This document shows positions 35,368-43,627 of a DNA stretch of 64,000 nucleotides, in pieces. The notes beneath the pieces are model-generated. The model made no database searches. It was given only the letters and a program-made list of their open reading frames with translations, and was not told the DNA's origin. This DNA comes from Pseudomonas chlororaphis (GTDB lineage Bacteria > Pseudomonadota > Gammaproteobacteria > Pseudomonadales > Pseudomonadaceae), in NCBI RefSeq assembly GCF_003731765.1, contig NZ_MOAL01000002.1, positions 62,001 to 126,000 on the forward strand, read 5' to 3'. The position numbers and the translations under genes are program-made. Each line of letters starts with the position of its first letter. Within the stretch, counting starts at the first letter, position 1.

Positions 35368-35688
35368 CTAAGCCGGTGTCCCCCGGGCGTGGGCGGCGGC
35401 GTCGGTGAATTCCTTGAGCCAGCGCAGAACATCCACGGCGTCCCAGCGCCCCGGGTCATAGAGCGCATACAGCAGGCCCTGATACCCCACCACATCCAGT
35501 TGCCGGTGGTAACCCGCACGCTGGAACAGGGCCTCGATTTCAGCAAAGCAGGTGTTGAAGTGCAGCTTGTTGAAGGGCGTCTTGCCTTCCGTGACCAGGC
35601 CATCGAGGCGCAACTCAAGCACCGCCTCACGCACTACGTCGGCGGACATTCGGTTTACGCTGTTTTTCAGTTGTTCGACATTGACCAT
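35368..35688 (-). CDS. Hypothetical 106-residue protein downstream of the SOS-linked gene
   Basis: Two ATGs stand side by side; I take the second (35688), seven bases after AGGA. A frame open further upstream runs antisense through the UmuD-like gene and is not the start. The product is soluble and mixed helical, with MVNVEQLKNSVNRMSADVVREAVLELRLDGLVTEG at the N-terminus and DPGRWDAVDVLRWLKEF near the end. I do not recognise the family. It lies 58 bases after the UmuD-like gene on the same strand, so it may share the LexA-controlled transcript. Confidence 0.7.
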   Translation of the reverse strand: MVNVEQLKNSVNRMSADVVREAVLELRLDGLVTEGKTPFNKLHFNTCFAEIEALFQRAGYHRQLDVVGYQGLLYALYDPGRWDAVDVLRWLKEFTDAAAHARGTPA

Positions 35689-35746
35689 CATCTGTTCCTT
35701 TGTCCTCTTGATTCGCCCTGAGCCTCTGAAGCGGCATACCCTGGCC

Positions 35747-36184
35747 TCAACTGCGCCCCACATAACTGACCACCCACAACACCACGCCCCAGATCGCCCC
35801 CGTCTCCCGGTCATCCAGGGCAATGGATGGGATGGAAGGACGTGAGGCCTTGAGCAACAGGCCGCCCTTGGGGTCCGGCGCCACCAGGCGTACGCCGAAG
35901 GGTGCGGCCCCCTCCAACTGCACCACCACGTACTGGTCCACCACCGGGGTGGCCGAACGGTCGACAATTAACCGGTCCCCCGGGTAGATGCCAAACCCCA
36001 GCAGGCTGTCGTCGTCGACCAGTACCGCACGAATCTGCGGCGCGCCAAGGCCCACGGTGCGATCGAGGGAGAACCCGCCGTCGGCGTGATCCACACCCCG
36101 CGACGCCATGACGCCGTCAGGTTCGATGGAGGATGAGGGCAAGTGCTGCAAACGCTCGGCGCGAGCGAGGATGGTGAGAGACAT
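35747..36184 (-). CDS. UmuD/LexA-like S24-fold protein, SOS-linked
   Basis: 145 residues from the ATG at 36184, with GGAA nine bases upstream; the in-frame extension upstream would run across the LexA box and is rejected. The C-terminal part follows the S24 peptidase fold: DDDSLLGFGIYPGDRLIVDRS, with candidate nucleophile Ser60, and VVDQYVVVQLEG. Where UmuD and LexA have the catalytic Lys (VKRL), this protein reads PFGVRLV with Arg99 and no lysine nearby. There is no obvious Ala-Gly or Cys-Gly cleavage site in the short N-terminal arm and no umuC nearby. It may be a non-cleaving regulator. Confidence 0.75.
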   Translation of the reverse strand: MSLTILARAERLQHLPSSSIEPDGVMASRGVDHADGGFSLDRTVGLGAPQIRAVLVDDDSLLGFGIYPGDRLIVDRSATPVVDQYVVVQLEGAAPFGVRLVAPDPKGGLLLKASRPSIPSIALDDRETGAIWGVVLWVVSYVGRS

Positions 36185-36203
36185 GGCGAGGCATTCCGAA
36201 TAG

Positions 36204-36219
36204 CTGTACATGCATACAG
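36204..36219. promoter_or_regulatory. LexA (SOS) box
   Basis: CTGT-N8-ACAG, the complete LexA consensus, 20 bases upstream of the ATG of the UmuD-like gene and at a promoter position for it. The other flanking gene (36292-36528) points away, with its 3' end toward the box, so the box belongs to the UmuD-like gene and its partner. Confidence 0.85.
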
Positions 36220-36291
36220 TAAACGAATCAGCGGATCTCGCCAATGAATTAGATCAGGGGGCGACCAGCGGAACGCCGATCGTGAGAGGGC

Positions 36292-36528
36292 TCAACGTAC
36301 AAAAGCCACCACTTGTTCAGCATCAAAGGGCCAGTCCAGCTCGGCACCGGTGTCAACCCGGCGCAACACCGGAATCCGCAAGCCGTAGGCGTCGAACAGC
36401 GCCTGGCTTTCACCGATATCCACCAGTTCGACCATCAACCCATGCTCCACCAGGGGCATCAGCTCGGCCTCGGCGAGTTCACAAAGGTGGCACCCCAGGG
36501 TGCCGAACAACTGGCATTCAGATGGCAT
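36292..36528 (-). CDS. Glutaredoxin-like thiol protein (DUF836 type)
   Basis: 78 residues: MPSECQLFGTLGCHLCELAEAEL, with the redox pair Cys13-x-x-Cys16, then VELVDIGESQALFDAYGLRIPVLRR including the cis-proline strand of the thioredoxin fold. The length is normal for this minimal family. Its substrate is unknown. It stands alone between the LexA box and the acyltransferase genes. Confidence 0.85.
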   Translation of the reverse strand: MPSECQLFGTLGCHLCELAEAELMPLVEHGLMVELVDIGESQALFDAYGLRIPVLRRVDTGAELDWPFDAEQVVAFVR

Positions 36529-36598
36529 GACCGTGCAACCAGAAAAGGACAGGCACGTATTCTAGGCCCCTGTAAAAAAGCCGTCGACCGCCACAGCC

Positions 36599-37570
36599 TC
36601 AGAGAATGAACTTGACCCGGCGGCTGGCCAGGATCAGCAGCGGCGCCACCGCGAAGGCCAGCACCAGCACCAGCCCGCTCATCACATTGCCATAGGCCAG
36701 CCCCGCACCCAGCGCTGCGTAGATAAACCAGGGATGCACGTAATACACCGCCGAAGACAGCTTGGCCGGAATGCCGTTGCTGGACGCCCGGTAGTACACG
36801 AACGGCAATAGAAACAGAGCCGGGGTGACCACCAGCAATGAGGCAAGAAAATCGAAGTTCTGCTCAACGTCGGCGCGCAGGACGAAGTTCAATCCGGCCT
36901 CCGCCAGGATCAATCCCAGGCCCAGCAGCAACCCAAGCCAGACCCCACGCCGGGTCACCTTTTCCGGGACCTGATGGCGTGCGAACAGAAAGCCGATGGT
37001 CATGAACGGAAAGCCCATAAACAGGAAATTGCGTGCGGTGTAGTCGTTCTGGTTGAAGTGCTGCAGGAAGGCGTTGGGCAACTCGTAGTAAACCCGCGCA
37101 TATTGCAGGCACAGGCCGATCGCAAACGCCCCCAGGGCCAGGCCGATCAGCAGCCCCGAGGCGCGTCGGCGCAACATCAGCAACAGCACGCCGCCACCGA
37201 GCATGCCCAGCAGGTACCAGAGGTGGAAATAGCCGATCAGCAGTTTCTTCACCACGCCCAGCACGCCACCGAGACTGAACAGCGTTGCCGGGTCCACGTA
37301 CTGCGGGCTGTACACCAGCATCCAGAACAGATAGATCAGCAGCCCACGCTTGAACCACTGGGCAAACGAATGCCCGGCGCTCAGCGTCTGGAACAGGTAG
37401 TAACCGTTGATGATGAAAAACGCCGGCACCGCGACCCGGAACAGGCCATTGCACAGCACATAACCCAGAGCGTTGTAGTTGCCTCCGAGGAACTTGCAAT
37501 GCAAGGCCACCACCATGACTGCGAGCACGACTTTGAGAAGGTCGAGATTGCCATTCAGGACTTTGGCCAT
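36599..37570 (-). CDS. Membrane acyltransferase (acyltransferase_3 family)
   Basis: 323 residues with about ten hydrophobic helices. The family begins with NLDLLKVVLAVMVVALHCKFLGGN, where the His is the expected catalytic residue, and FRVAVPAFFIINGYYLF follows. These proteins move acetyl or succinyl groups across the inner membrane onto polysaccharides or lipids. AGGGAG precedes the ATG by six bases. It lies 33 bases after the next acyltransferase gene on the same strand, so the two are one operon. Confidence 0.85.
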   Translation of the reverse strand: MAKVLNGNLDLLKVVLAVMVVALHCKFLGGNYNALGYVLCNGLFRVAVPAFFIINGYYLFQTLSAGHSFAQWFKRGLLIYLFWMLVYSPQYVDPATLFSLGGVLGVVKKLLIGYFHLWYLLGMLGGGVLLLMLRRRASGLLIGLALGAFAIGLCLQYARVYYELPNAFLQHFNQNDYTARNFLFMGFPFMTIGFLFARHQVPEKVTRRGVWLGLLLGLGLILAEAGLNFVLRADVEQNFDFLASLLVVTPALFLLPFVYYRASSNGIPAKLSSAVYYVHPWFIYAALGAGLAYGNVMSGLVLVLAFAVAPLLILASRRVKFIL

Positions 37571-37603
37571 CGAAGCTCCCTGCTGGAACGAGGCAGAACC
37601 GGC

Positions 37604-38698
37604 TTACACCGGATCGTAATGTTTGCGGCTCGGGGCCACGCGGAATCGACGCTTGCAGTAAGCCGTCGCCCGGTCGAGGATCGGCTTCTCATAGAAGTGA
37701 TAACCCACCCAGCCATAACAAAGCACCGCGGTCATCATCAGCACGGCAAAAAACGCGTTGTCCCACGGGCTGGAAGGCCAGGCGCCGATCATTTGCCAAG
37801 CGCGACCGATCACCCCCAGCACCAGCAGGTGAGACAGATAAAGGGTGTAGGACATGTCGCCAACCGCCGTCAGGAACGTCGGGACCTTGATCAGGCTGCG
37901 CCGCTCCAGCAGCGCCAGGGACAAGGTCAGGGCACCAAAGGTCAGGCCCACGGCAACCATCCGCGGCAACCCTTCACTGGCGTACAGGCCACTCAGGTAA
38001 ATCAACGGAAAGCCCAGCAGCAGCGCCACCGCCAGTGCCACCCAGAGCAAGGAGCTCGGCAGCCTGCCACTGTGGGGGCCATAGAAAAACAGTGCCAGGG
38101 CGCTGCCGACAATGAACTCCAGGGCGTAGGGGTGGAGCATGATTTTCAGCGCCGGCGAGTAATCCTGCCAATTGAACAGCAGGTTGAAGACCACGATCAC
38201 CCCGGCCCAGCCCAGCAACAGCCACGGCAAGCTTTTCTCCCGCAGGCACATAAAGGCGCTGAACAGCAGGTAGAACCACAATTCGAACACCAGCGACCAG
38301 GCCACCATCACCAGCAGCACCCGTTCATTGGGCAATAACAGGAACGACATCCACAGGTTGGAACCGCCGTGGGAGCTGTTGACCAGGCTCGGCTGCCAGA
38401 GGTAAACGCCCAGGGTGATAAAAAAATACAACCAATAGGTGGGGTAGATCCGCGACAAGCGATTGAACAGGAAGCGCTGGGTCTCGACGACGTTCTGGAA
38501 ACGCCCGCGGCTGACGATGACCATGACAAAACCGCTGATGACGAAAAACAGATCGACACCCAATTGGAAGAACTGCAAGAACGCTGGCAACAACACATCG
38601 CCCGCGGCGTACTTGAACTCCACAGACGTCATGTGAAACAGCACCACTCCCAGCACCGCCGCCCCGCGCAACCCTTGCAGTGAATACAGACGCTCCAT
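37604..38698 (-). CDS. OafA/ExoZ-like membrane O-acyltransferase
   Basis: 364 residues from the ATG at 38698, with GGAGAGG upstream; the frame is open 79 codons further but that part is not protein-like. It starts MERLYSLQGLRGAAVLGVVLFHM, which contains the R-x10-H motif of the family, and then LGVDLFFVISGFVMVIVSR. About ten membrane helices. First gene of a two-acyltransferase operon. A role in O-acetylating a surface glycan is likely; whether that is Psl, whose genes lie 5 kb away, or LPS is open. Confidence 0.87.
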   Translation of the reverse strand: MERLYSLQGLRGAAVLGVVLFHMTSVEFKYAAGDVLLPAFLQFFQLGVDLFFVISGFVMVIVSRGRFQNVVETQRFLFNRLSRIYPTYWLYFFITLGVYLWQPSLVNSSHGGSNLWMSFLLLPNERVLLVMVAWSLVFELWFYLLFSAFMCLREKSLPWLLLGWAGVIVVFNLLFNWQDYSPALKIMLHPYALEFIVGSALALFFYGPHSGRLPSSLLWVALAVALLLGFPLIYLSGLYASEGLPRMVAVGLTFGALTLSLALLERRSLIKVPTFLTAVGDMSYTLYLSHLLVLGVIGRAWQMIGAWPSSPWDNAFFAVLMMTAVLCYGWVGYHFYEKPILDRATAYCKRRFRVAPSRKHYDPV

Positions 38699-38912
38699 AA
38701 ACCTCTCCGGCTCCTCACTGACAGGCCACCCTGTGCCTGGTGCACCACGACCTTCGCCGGCCGCCCTTGAGCATAGCGAAGCATGTTCAATTTGAGACAT
38801 CTTCCATAAAGAATGATGCACATCAGCGTCACGCTTTGTGGATTGAGCGACCCTCGCGACCTTTTTGCCGCTACGCTCGGTTATCGCCAGCGCCCCCTGT
38901 CGGGAGACATCT

Positions 38913-40871
38913 GTGTTCGCCAATCTGCTGATCATCCTCGCCTCCTCCCTGGTGGTAATCGCGCTGTTCCGACGCCTGCGCCTGCCGCCGGTCCTCGGCT
39001 ATCTGTGCGTCGGCCTGCTGGTCGGCCCCACTGCCCTGGACTGGGTGAACGACAGCGAGGACCTGCCGGACCTGGCGGAGTTGGGGGTGGTGTTCCTGCT
39101 GTTCTCCCTGGGGCTGGAATTTTCGCTGTCGAAGATGCTCGCACTGCGCCGCGTGGTATTCGGCCTGGGCAGCGTGCAGGTGCTGTGCACCGGCAGCGTA
39201 CTCGGCGCCTTGCTGGTGGCGTTTGGCATGCCCTGGGTGGCGGCGTTGATGCTCGGCGCCGGGCTGGCGCTCTCCTCCACCGCCATCGTCAGCAAGGAGT
39301 TGAGCAGCCTGGGGGAGATATTCAGCAGTCATGGGCAGAACGCTATTGGCGTGTTGCTGTTCCAGGACGTGGTGGCCGTGCTGTTGCTGACCCTGGTCCC
39401 GGTGTTTGCCGGCAGCAGCGACCTGGCCTGGTATTGGGCGCTACCCAGCACCCTGGCCAAGACCCTGGTGCTGTTCGTCGGCCTGCTGCTGGCCAGCCGC
39501 TGGTTACTGCCGCGCCTGTTCCATGAAGTCGCCGCTTCCCATTCCGCCGAACTGTTTGTGCTACTGGCCCTGGTCATCGTCTTGCTGACAGCCTGGCTTA
39601 CTCACCTGCTGGGCCTGTCGCCCGCCCTGGGCGCTTTCCTCGCTGGCATGCTGCTGGGGGAAAGCCATTACCGGCATCAGATCGAAGCGGATATCCGCCC
39701 CTTTCGCGACATTCTCCTGGGCCTGTTCTTTGTCAGCATCGGCATGCTGATCGATCTGCAATTGTTCACCAGTCACGCACTGCTGATCCTCGGCCTGACC
39801 CTGGCCCTGATGCTGATCAAGGGCGGCGTGGTGGCTGCCGTGCTGATCATCCGGGGCCGCGATGGCGAGACCGCCTGGCGCAGCGGCCTGGCCCTGGCCC
39901 AAGGCGGTGAATTCTGCTTCGCACTGATGGCGCAGATGCAACAGAGCAAACTGATGCCCGGTGAAATCAGTGGCCTGCTACTGGCCGCCACCTTCTGCTC
40001 CATGCTGCTGACCCCGCTGTTGCTGCGTGCCGCCCCCCGGCTCGCCGCCGCCCTGCACCGCAAGCCGAACCAGGAGGCACAACTGGAACACATCAGTGCC
40101 ATGACCGCCGAGCTGGCGGGGCACGTGGTGATTTGTGGCTACGGCCGCGTGGGGCAATCCATCGGCCGCTTCCTGCGGCGCGAGCAACAGCGCTTCCTGG
40201 CCCTGGACGACGATCCGGTGCGGGTGCAAGAGGCCGCCGCCGGTGAAAGCTGCGTGCACTACGGGGATTCCCGCCGAGGTGAACTGCTCAGCGCGGTGGG
40301 CCTGGAACGGGCCCGGCTGCTGGTGATCGCGGTGGATAAAACCGACATCGCCCTGGCCGTCCTCAAAGCGGCGCGACACCTCAACAGCCAGGTGCCCATC
40401 CTGGTCCGCACCCGCGACGACAGCCAACTGGCTGAACTCAAGGCGGCGGGCGCCAGCGAAGTAGTCCCGGAGTTACTGGAGTCGAGCCTGATGCTCGCGT
40501 CCCACGCCCTGATCATGCTCGGCGTGCCGGAGCAGCAGGTGCAAAGCAAGGTCGACGAAGTCCGCCACAACCGTTATCGCCTGCTGCATGGTTTCTACCA
40601 CGGCGCCCAGAGCAATCTGCTGGATAACCGCGGCCAGCCCAAAGTGCTGATGCATGCGGTGAAGCTCGACACCGACGCCTACGCCTGCCAGCGCACGTTG
40701 AAGGACCTCGGCCTGGAGCCGTTAGGCGTGGATGTGCAAGGGCTGCAGCGCGAGGGCCAGGAGCAGGCCCTGGACACCAACCCGCTGTTGCAGCCCGGGG
40801 ACACGGTGCTGATGTCCGGCCCCCTGGCGGCCATCGAAGCCGCTGAGGCACGGTTGCAGGGCGGACAATGA
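38913..40871 (+). CDS. KefB/KefC-type cation:proton antiporter (CPA2) with RCK domain
   Basis: 652 residues. I start at the GTG at 38913, six bases after GGGAG, which places the first membrane helix (VFANLLIILASSLVVIALF) at the N-terminus. About 12 helices to residue 380 include LGAFLAGMLLGESHYRHQIE. A TrkA-N/RCK domain then binds nucleotide (VVICGYGRVGQSIGRFL), followed by a TrkA-C-like end. Glutathione-gated K+ efflux is the model for KefC, but no KefF/KefG-type ancillary gene is next to it. Confidence 0.87.
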   Translation: MFANLLIILASSLVVIALFRRLRLPPVLGYLCVGLLVGPTALDWVNDSEDLPDLAELGVVFLLFSLGLEFSLSKMLALRRVVFGLGSVQVLCTGSVLGALLVAFGMPWVAALMLGAGLALSSTAIVSKELSSLGEIFSSHGQNAIGVLLFQDVVAVLLLTLVPVFAGSSDLAWYWALPSTLAKTLVLFVGLLLASRWLLPRLFHEVAASHSAELFVLLALVIVLLTAWLTHLLGLSPALGAFLAGMLLGESHYRHQIEADIRPFRDILLGLFFVSIGMLIDLQLFTSHALLILGLTLALMLIKGGVVAAVLIIRGRDGETAWRSGLALAQGGEFCFALMAQMQQSKLMPGEISGLLLAATFCSMLLTPLLLRAAPRLAAALHRKPNQEAQLEHISAMTAELAGHVVICGYGRVGQSIGRFLRREQQRFLALDDDPVRVQEAAAGESCVHYGDSRRGELLSAVGLERARLLVIAVDKTDIALAVLKAARHLNSQVPILVRTRDDSQLAELKAAGASEVVPELLESSLMLASHALIMLGVPEQQVQSKVDEVRHNRYRLLHGFYHGAQSNLLDNRGQPKVLMHAVKLDTDAYACQRTLKDLGLEPLGVDVQGLQREGQEQALDTNPLLQPGDTVLMSGPLAAIEAAEARLQGGQ

Positions 40872-40924
40872 AATCGGGCGGGGCTGAGGCACCGCACGCC
40901 CCTCGCCCGCACCGCCCCCGACCA

Positions 40925-42133
40925 TCAGTCCTGGCTGACAGCGCCGATCTTGTGCACCGACAGATCGGCGCCGTAATATTCTTCTTCCTGGGTCAGGCGC
41001 AGCCCGTGCAAGGCCTTGATCGCGCCGTACACGACAAACCCGCCCACCAGTGCCACCACCACACCCAACGCGGTGCCGATCAACTGGCTGATCAGGCTGA
41101 CGCCCCCCAGGCCGCCCAAGGCGCCCTGGCCGAAAATCCCGCAGGCAATGCCGCCCCACACGCCGCACAAGCCGTGCAGCGGCCATACGCCCAGCACGTC
41201 GTCGATTTTCCATTTGCCTTGGGCCGCGATAAAGCACCAGACAAACAAGGCACCGGCAATGGCCCCAGTCACCAGGGCGCCCACCGGGTGCATCAGGTCG
41301 GAACCGGCGCAGATCGCTACCAGCCCGGCCAAAGGGCCGTTGTGCAGGAAGCCCGGGTCGTTGCGACCGACAATCAGGGCCGCCATAGTGCCGCCGACCA
41401 TGGCCATCAACGAGTTCACCGCCACCAGCCCGCTCAGGCCTTGCAGGGTCTGGGCGCTCATCACGTTGAAACCGAACCAGCCGACAATCAGGATCCACGA
41501 GCCCAGGGCCAGGAACGGAATGCTCGACGGCGCGAAGGCCACCAGCTTGCCATCGCGGTAGCGACCGTTGCGCGGGCCCAGCAACAGCACCGCCGCCAAC
41601 GCCAGCCACCCCCCCATGGCGTGCACCACCACGGACCCGGCGAAGTCATGGAAGCCGGCGCCGAAGCGCGCCTGCAACCAGGCCTGCAAACCAAAGTTGC
41701 CGTTCCACACCATGCCTTCGAAGAAGGGGTAGACGAAGGCCACGATCAGCGCCGTCGCACACAACTGCGGCACGAAGCGCGCCCGTTCGGCGATACCCCC
41801 GGAAATGATTGCCGGAATGGCAGCGGCGAAGGTCAGCAGGAAGAAGAACTTGACCAGGCCGTAACCGTGGTCGGCGCTGATCACTGCCGCCGGCTGCAGG
41901 AAGCTCACACCGTAGGAGATCCAATAGCCTATAAAGAAATAAGCAAGGGTCGAGACCGCGAAGTCGCTGAGGATTTTCGACAGTGCATTGACCTGGTTCT
42001 TCTGCCGGACCGTGCCGACCTCGAGGAAGGCGAAGCCGGCGTGCATGGCCAGCACCATCACCGCGCCGATCAGGATGAACAGGGTATTGGAACCATGGAC
42101 CAGACTGTCCACAGCGCTTTGCAAATTTTCCAT
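40925..42133 (-). CDS. Amt-family ammonium transporter
   Basis: 402 residues from the ATG at 42133 (MENLQSAVDSLV). About eleven membrane helices. The pore histidine pair appears in SVVVHAMGGW and VWPLHGLCGVWG, and FAFLEVGTVRQKNQVN is the conserved early segment. The usual glnK partner is not adjacent and no clear sigma-54 site with correct spacing was found upstream, so this is probably a second Amt rather than the glnK-amtB one. The ribosome site is weak. Confidence 0.88.
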   Translation of the reverse strand: MENLQSAVDSLVHGSNTLFILIGAVMVLAMHAGFAFLEVGTVRQKNQVNALSKILSDFAVSTLAYFFIGYWISYGVSFLQPAAVISADHGYGLVKFFFLLTFAAAIPAIISGGIAERARFVPQLCATALIVAFVYPFFEGMVWNGNFGLQAWLQARFGAGFHDFAGSVVVHAMGGWLALAAVLLLGPRNGRYRDGKLVAFAPSSIPFLALGSWILIVGWFGFNVMSAQTLQGLSGLVAVNSLMAMVGGTMAALIVGRNDPGFLHNGPLAGLVAICAGSDLMHPVGALVTGAIAGALFVWCFIAAQGKWKIDDVLGVWPLHGLCGVWGGIACGIFGQGALGGLGGVSLISQLIGTALGVVVALVGGFVVYGAIKALHGLRLTQEEEYYGADLSVHKIGAVSQD

Positions 42134-42467
42134 GGAGTTGGCAGACCTGCTATCAGCAACAGCTCCAAGCCAATGATGGCGCCCTTCCAGTCGCACCAAG
42201 TTGGCGCCGGGCACGCTATTGAAGCGCGTTTGGCGAACCGTTTTGGCGCACGACGTCGAAGAGCGAAATCCTGCTTGAAGAGGTTTTGTTAAGTTTCTAA
42301 TTTTTTAGGCTAAGGTTTCGCGCGCCCTGCGCCACCGCATGCGCGTTTTCAGCGCAATCGGCCTCCCTGGCGCACCAGCACAAAGCAAAAGCTGTACCAG
42401 ACAATTGCAGTGAACCTTCGCCCAAGGCTCATACTCGAAGCACACACAAGCCATTACGGAGATAACC
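42134..42467. other. Divergent intergenic region between amt and the DUF883 operon
   Basis: 334 bases with no gene. A candidate AlgU promoter for the rightward operon is at 42412-42439. A near-match to a sigma-54 site for amt around 42150-42172 has a 12-base instead of 10-base GG-GC distance and was not accepted. Confidence 0.5.
42412..42439 (+). promoter_or_regulatory. Candidate AlgU-type promoter of the DUF883-YqjE-YqjK operon
   Basis: GAACCT, a 17-base spacer, then TCGAA, each element one or two bases off the AlgU consensus. The implied start lies about 22 bases before the ATG at 42468. Membrane proteins of this family are osmotic- and stationary-phase-induced in enterics, which fits a stress sigma factor. 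Confidence 0.4.
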
Positions 42468-42782
42468 ATGGCCAGCAAAACAGCAAAGACGGCTCAAGAA
42501 ATACTCATGGCGGACTTTCAGGCACTGGTCAGTGACACGGAGCGTCTGCTGGAACACACCGCCAGCCTGGCCGGTGATCAGGCCGATGAGTTGCGCGAGC
42601 AGATCCACGACAGCCTGCTGCGCGCCCGGGAAACCCTGCAACTGACCGAGGCCTCCCTGCGTGAACGCGGCCAGGCTGCCGTCACCGCCACCGAGGACTA
42701 CGTACAGGCCAACCCTTGGCAGTCCGTGGGCATCGCTGCCGGCGTGGGCTTTCTGATCGGCCTGTTGGCCACGCGGCGCTGA
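42468..42782 (+). CDS. DUF883 (ElaB/YqjD-like) inner-membrane protein
   Basis: 104 residues: an amphipathic helical N-terminal body (about 1-80, MADFQALVSDTERLLEHTASL) and one C-terminal membrane anchor (VGIAAGVGFLIGLLATRR) ending in Arg-Arg, the ElaB/YqjD hallmark. E. coli YqjD binds ribosomes at the membrane in stationary phase. ACGGAGATA precedes the ATG. First gene of a three-gene operon. Confidence 0.88.
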   Translation: MASKTAKTAQEILMADFQALVSDTERLLEHTASLAGDQADELREQIHDSLLRARETLQLTEASLRERGQAAVTATEDYVQANPWQSVGIAAGVGFLIGLLATRR

Positions 42783-42784
42783 TC

Positions 42785-43165
42785 ATGGCGATCGGTGAAT
42801 CCGGCTCGTCCTCGACCTCCTCATCGCGGCGCCTGGGCGCGGCTGTCCTGGGCCTGTTGCACAGCCATGTCGAGCTGTTCGGCATCGAGCTGCAAGAACA
42901 GAAAGCCCGCACCGTCAGCCTGTTGCTGTTTGCCGGCCTGGCGCTGGTCTTTGCCCTGCTGTTGCTGGTGGGGCTGTCGGCGCTGGTGTTGATCCTGTTG
43001 TGGGACAGCTATCGCCTGGCCGGCATCATCGGCCTCTGCGTGTTCTATACCCTGGCAGCGATGTTCTGCGGCCTGCGCCTGAAAGCCGCGATCTACGATG
43101 AATCTTCGCCCTTCCACGCCACCCTCGAAGAGCTGGCCAATGACCGGGAGCGCCTGCTGCCATGA
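42785..43165 (+). CDS. YqjE-like phage-holin-family membrane protein
   Basis: 126 residues from the ATG at 42785, two bases after the previous stop. A Ser-rich start is followed by an amphipathic helix (LLHSHVELFGIELQEQKAR) and two membrane segments (about 48-70 and 78-100). This is the YqjE/phage-holin superfamily pattern (PF07332 type). It overlaps the next gene by ATGA. Confidence 0.85.
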   Translation: MAIGESGSSSTSSSRRLGAAVLGLLHSHVELFGIELQEQKARTVSLLLFAGLALVFALLLLVGLSALVLILLWDSYRLAGIIGLCVFYTLAAMFCGLRLKAAIYDESSPFHATLEELANDRERLLP

Positions 43166-43503
43166 GCCTGCCCGAGATTCCGCAAAGCAACTCCCGCCGG
43201 GAAATGCGCAAGGCCCTGATCCGCCTGCGCATGGAAATGCACCGCCAGGAAATTCGTCATGAGTCCCAGCAACTCATGCAACCGTTGCAACGCATGCGCG
43301 GCCTCGGCCAGAACTGGCAGGAAGGCCTGGGCATCAAGCACGCGCCGTTATGGGGCGTGGCCGTGGTCACCCTGCTGGGGTTCATCACCGGCAAAGGCGC
43401 CAAAAGCCGCGGTGTCGGCAGCCTGACTCGTCTGGTGCGCCTGGGCACCGGCCTGCTGCCGCTGATCAAGTTGGTGATGCAAGGCTCCTCGCGCAAAAAC
43501 TGA
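43162..43503 (+). CDS. YqjK-like protein, third gene of the operon
   Basis: 113 residues, coupled to the preceding gene by ATGA. A basic, Arg/Gln-rich helical N-terminal half (about 1-60) precedes hydrophobic stretches near 65-80 and 92-108 (RLGTGLLPLIKLVMQ). Position after YqjD- and YqjE-like genes identifies it; sequence conservation in this family is low. Function unknown. Confidence 0.75.
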   Translation: MSLPEIPQSNSRREMRKALIRLRMEMHRQEIRHESQQLMQPLQRMRGLGQNWQEGLGIKHAPLWGVAVVTLLGFITGKGAKSRGVGSLTRLVRLGTGLLPLIKLVMQGSSRKN

Positions 43504-43627
43504 GCAGTCACTATCTGGCTACATTCTTGCTAAGCAACCTGGATAGGCCCTTTCGGGGGCCGACTCCTGCCTGTCCCCATGACAGTCACGGCTCCAATTC
43601 CAACAAGACTCTTCATAAGGAGGCCCT

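Noticed and set aside
42150..42172. Possible sigma-54 promoter upstream of the amt gene
   Set aside because: TGGC and TTGC elements are present on the minus strand but the GG-GC distance is 12 rather than 10 bases, and it lies too close to the ATG.
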